This document shows, piece by piece, positions 14,553 to 15,272 of a DNA stretch of 15,272 nt. The notes under the pieces are model-generated. The model searched no databases and was not told where the DNA came from. It was given only the letters and a program-made list of their open reading frames with translations. The translations under genes and the position numbers were made by a program. Where the stretch lies: assembly GCA_035359995.1 (NCBI GenBank), contig DAORZT010000061.1, positions 1-15,272 on the forward strand. Reading direction: 5' to 3'. The number at the start of each line of letters is the position of its first letter. The stretch's first letter is position 1. Source of the stretch: JAKPCT01 sp029553165. Lineage in GTDB: Bacteria; Bacillota; UBA4882; UBA8346.

Positions 14553-15206
14553 TCATCCTTTATACTTCAGCTGATTTGCAATTTGGACCGAACGTATTAT
14601 ATCCTCAAATATTCCCTGGTATAGCTTTGTCTCACTCTCTCTACAATAACAATTCACCTGAATCCAACCCACTTCAGTAAGACACATCCCACTGATACCA
14701 ACCACATTACCGGAGCCCTGAACAGTCATTTTAAACCGCATCCATACTATCTGATTGATTGGATCATAGACCATTTCGTTAAAATTAACGTTTGAAACAA
14801 CGCCTCCCAGATTATCGTCCAACTTATCCTGCGCTTTTTTTGATAACTGTTGTGTGTTAACTTGTTTTAATTTTTTCAGTTCACTGGAACTGATTCGATT
14901 TTGGTTTTTTACTTGAATTAATATGTAGGGATATTCAAACCAATTCTTTGATGATTTAAGCTGAAAACCATAGTTATAATTTTCCGCTCGGGTATTCGGA
15001 AAATTAGCATGGAGATATTCGACATACTCCTTAATCACTTCGCTGGGTATTTCCCTCATGCTGGTTAGAATTCGAATCGAGAATCCATCCTTGGGATAAT
15101 CATACAGTTTACTGTTTTCAGCAGCACTGGCTCCGTTGATGGCAAAACCAGACAGTAAACATAGTAACAGCAGCCCACTGATCAATATCAATTTAATCCT
15201 TTTCAT
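14553..15206 (-). CDS. Secreted protein of unknown function
   Basis: A 217-residue protein with a clear Sec signal peptide: KRIK, hydrophobic core LILISGLLLLCLLSGFAI, and a cleavage site after ASA near residue 28. It has no lipobox, so it is released or held by other means. The mature part starts YDYPKDGFSIRI, a pattern seen in many small exported proteins of PsbP-like or DUF1795-like folds (loose resemblance only), and ends with GIFEDIIRSVQIANQL. Three cysteines near the C-terminus (GMCLTE, VNCYCRE) might form a disulfide. ATG at 15206 has AAGGAG eight bases upstream. It has its own promoter and terminator, so it is a single-gene unit; no functional link to the sbcDC operon downstream is visible. 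Confidence 0.8.
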   Translation of the reverse strand: MKRIKLILISGLLLLCLLSGFAINGASAAENSKLYDYPKDGFSIRILTSMREIPSEVIKEYVEYLHANFPNTRAENYNYGFQLKSSKNWFEYPYILIQVKNQNRISSSELKKLKQVNTQQLSKKAQDKLDDNLGGVVSNVNFNEMVYDPINQIVWMRFKMTVQGSGNVVGISGMCLTEVGWIQVNCYCRESETKLYQGIFEDIIRSVQIANQLKYKG

Positions 15207-15251
15207 TCAATTAACTCCTTTTCAAATTTTCAAGTCAAATAGACTATTCTC

Positions 15252-15260
15252 ATTATATCA
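15252..15260 (-). promoter_or_regulatory. Extended -10 promoter element of the secreted-protein gene
   Basis: On the minus strand TGATATAAT (15260-15252) combines a perfect TATAAT with the TG extension. The -35 box would lie beyond or at the window edge and cannot be seen. The leader would be about 40 nt. Confidence 0.6.
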
Positions 15261-15272
15261 CAATTACTAACC

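Overview
The window looks like chromosomal DNA from an AT-rich, low-GC bacterium of Firmicutes type. Shine-Dalgarno sites are strong (GGAGG/AGGAGG), promoters match the TTGACA/TATAAT consensus, and intrinsic terminators are clear. It also carries a Kdo transferase (waaA/kdtA), the enzyme that adds Kdo to lipid A. That combination suggests a diderm Firmicute-like lineage (Negativicutes, Halanaerobiales or Limnochordia relatives are candidates). This is an inference from gene content and signals, not a placement.

Layout. Positions 1-1093 (minus strand) are accessory: a frameshifted remnant of a repeat-rich protein at the left edge, an ankyrin-repeat protein whose start is unclear, and a small four-cysteine protein with its own promoter. 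Positions 1212-3868 (plus strand) form a two-gene unit: waaA, then a conserved enzyme-like gene I cannot name, closed by an intrinsic terminator. Positions 3869-4176 are an AT-rich regulatory stretch with periodic direct repeats and a near-perfect promoter. Positions 4177-8214 (plus strand) encode one giant secreted protein: M14 zinc carboxypeptidase, von Willebrand A domain, several beta-sandwich domains and a C-terminal beta-helix-like domain. Its only well-placed start codon is ATT, and the frame is cut by a single TAG inside the conserved peptidase core, yet the following 1199 codons are open.

Positions 8234-8265 hold a hairpin with T-runs on both sides that can end transcription from both directions. 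Positions 8359-14304 (minus strand) form a tightly packed operon: small four-helix membrane protein, sbcD, sbcC, and a chloramphenicol-acetyltransferase-family gene. The junctions are a 2-nt gap, an ATGA overlap and a TAATG overlap. Its upstream region (14330-14460) has a TTGACA-N17-TATCAT promoter and several palindromes. Positions 14553-15206 (minus strand) encode a secreted protein of unknown function with its own promoter and terminator.

Functionally, SbcD and SbcC form the Mre11-Rad50-type nuclease that processes hairpins and DNA ends; the flanking membrane protein and acyltransferase share its transcript but have no obvious role with it. WaaA points to outer-membrane lipid A assembly. 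The most notable points are the amber-interrupted M14-VWA protein with an ATT start, the uncharacterised partner gene of waaA, and the palindrome-rich control region of the sbcDC operon.
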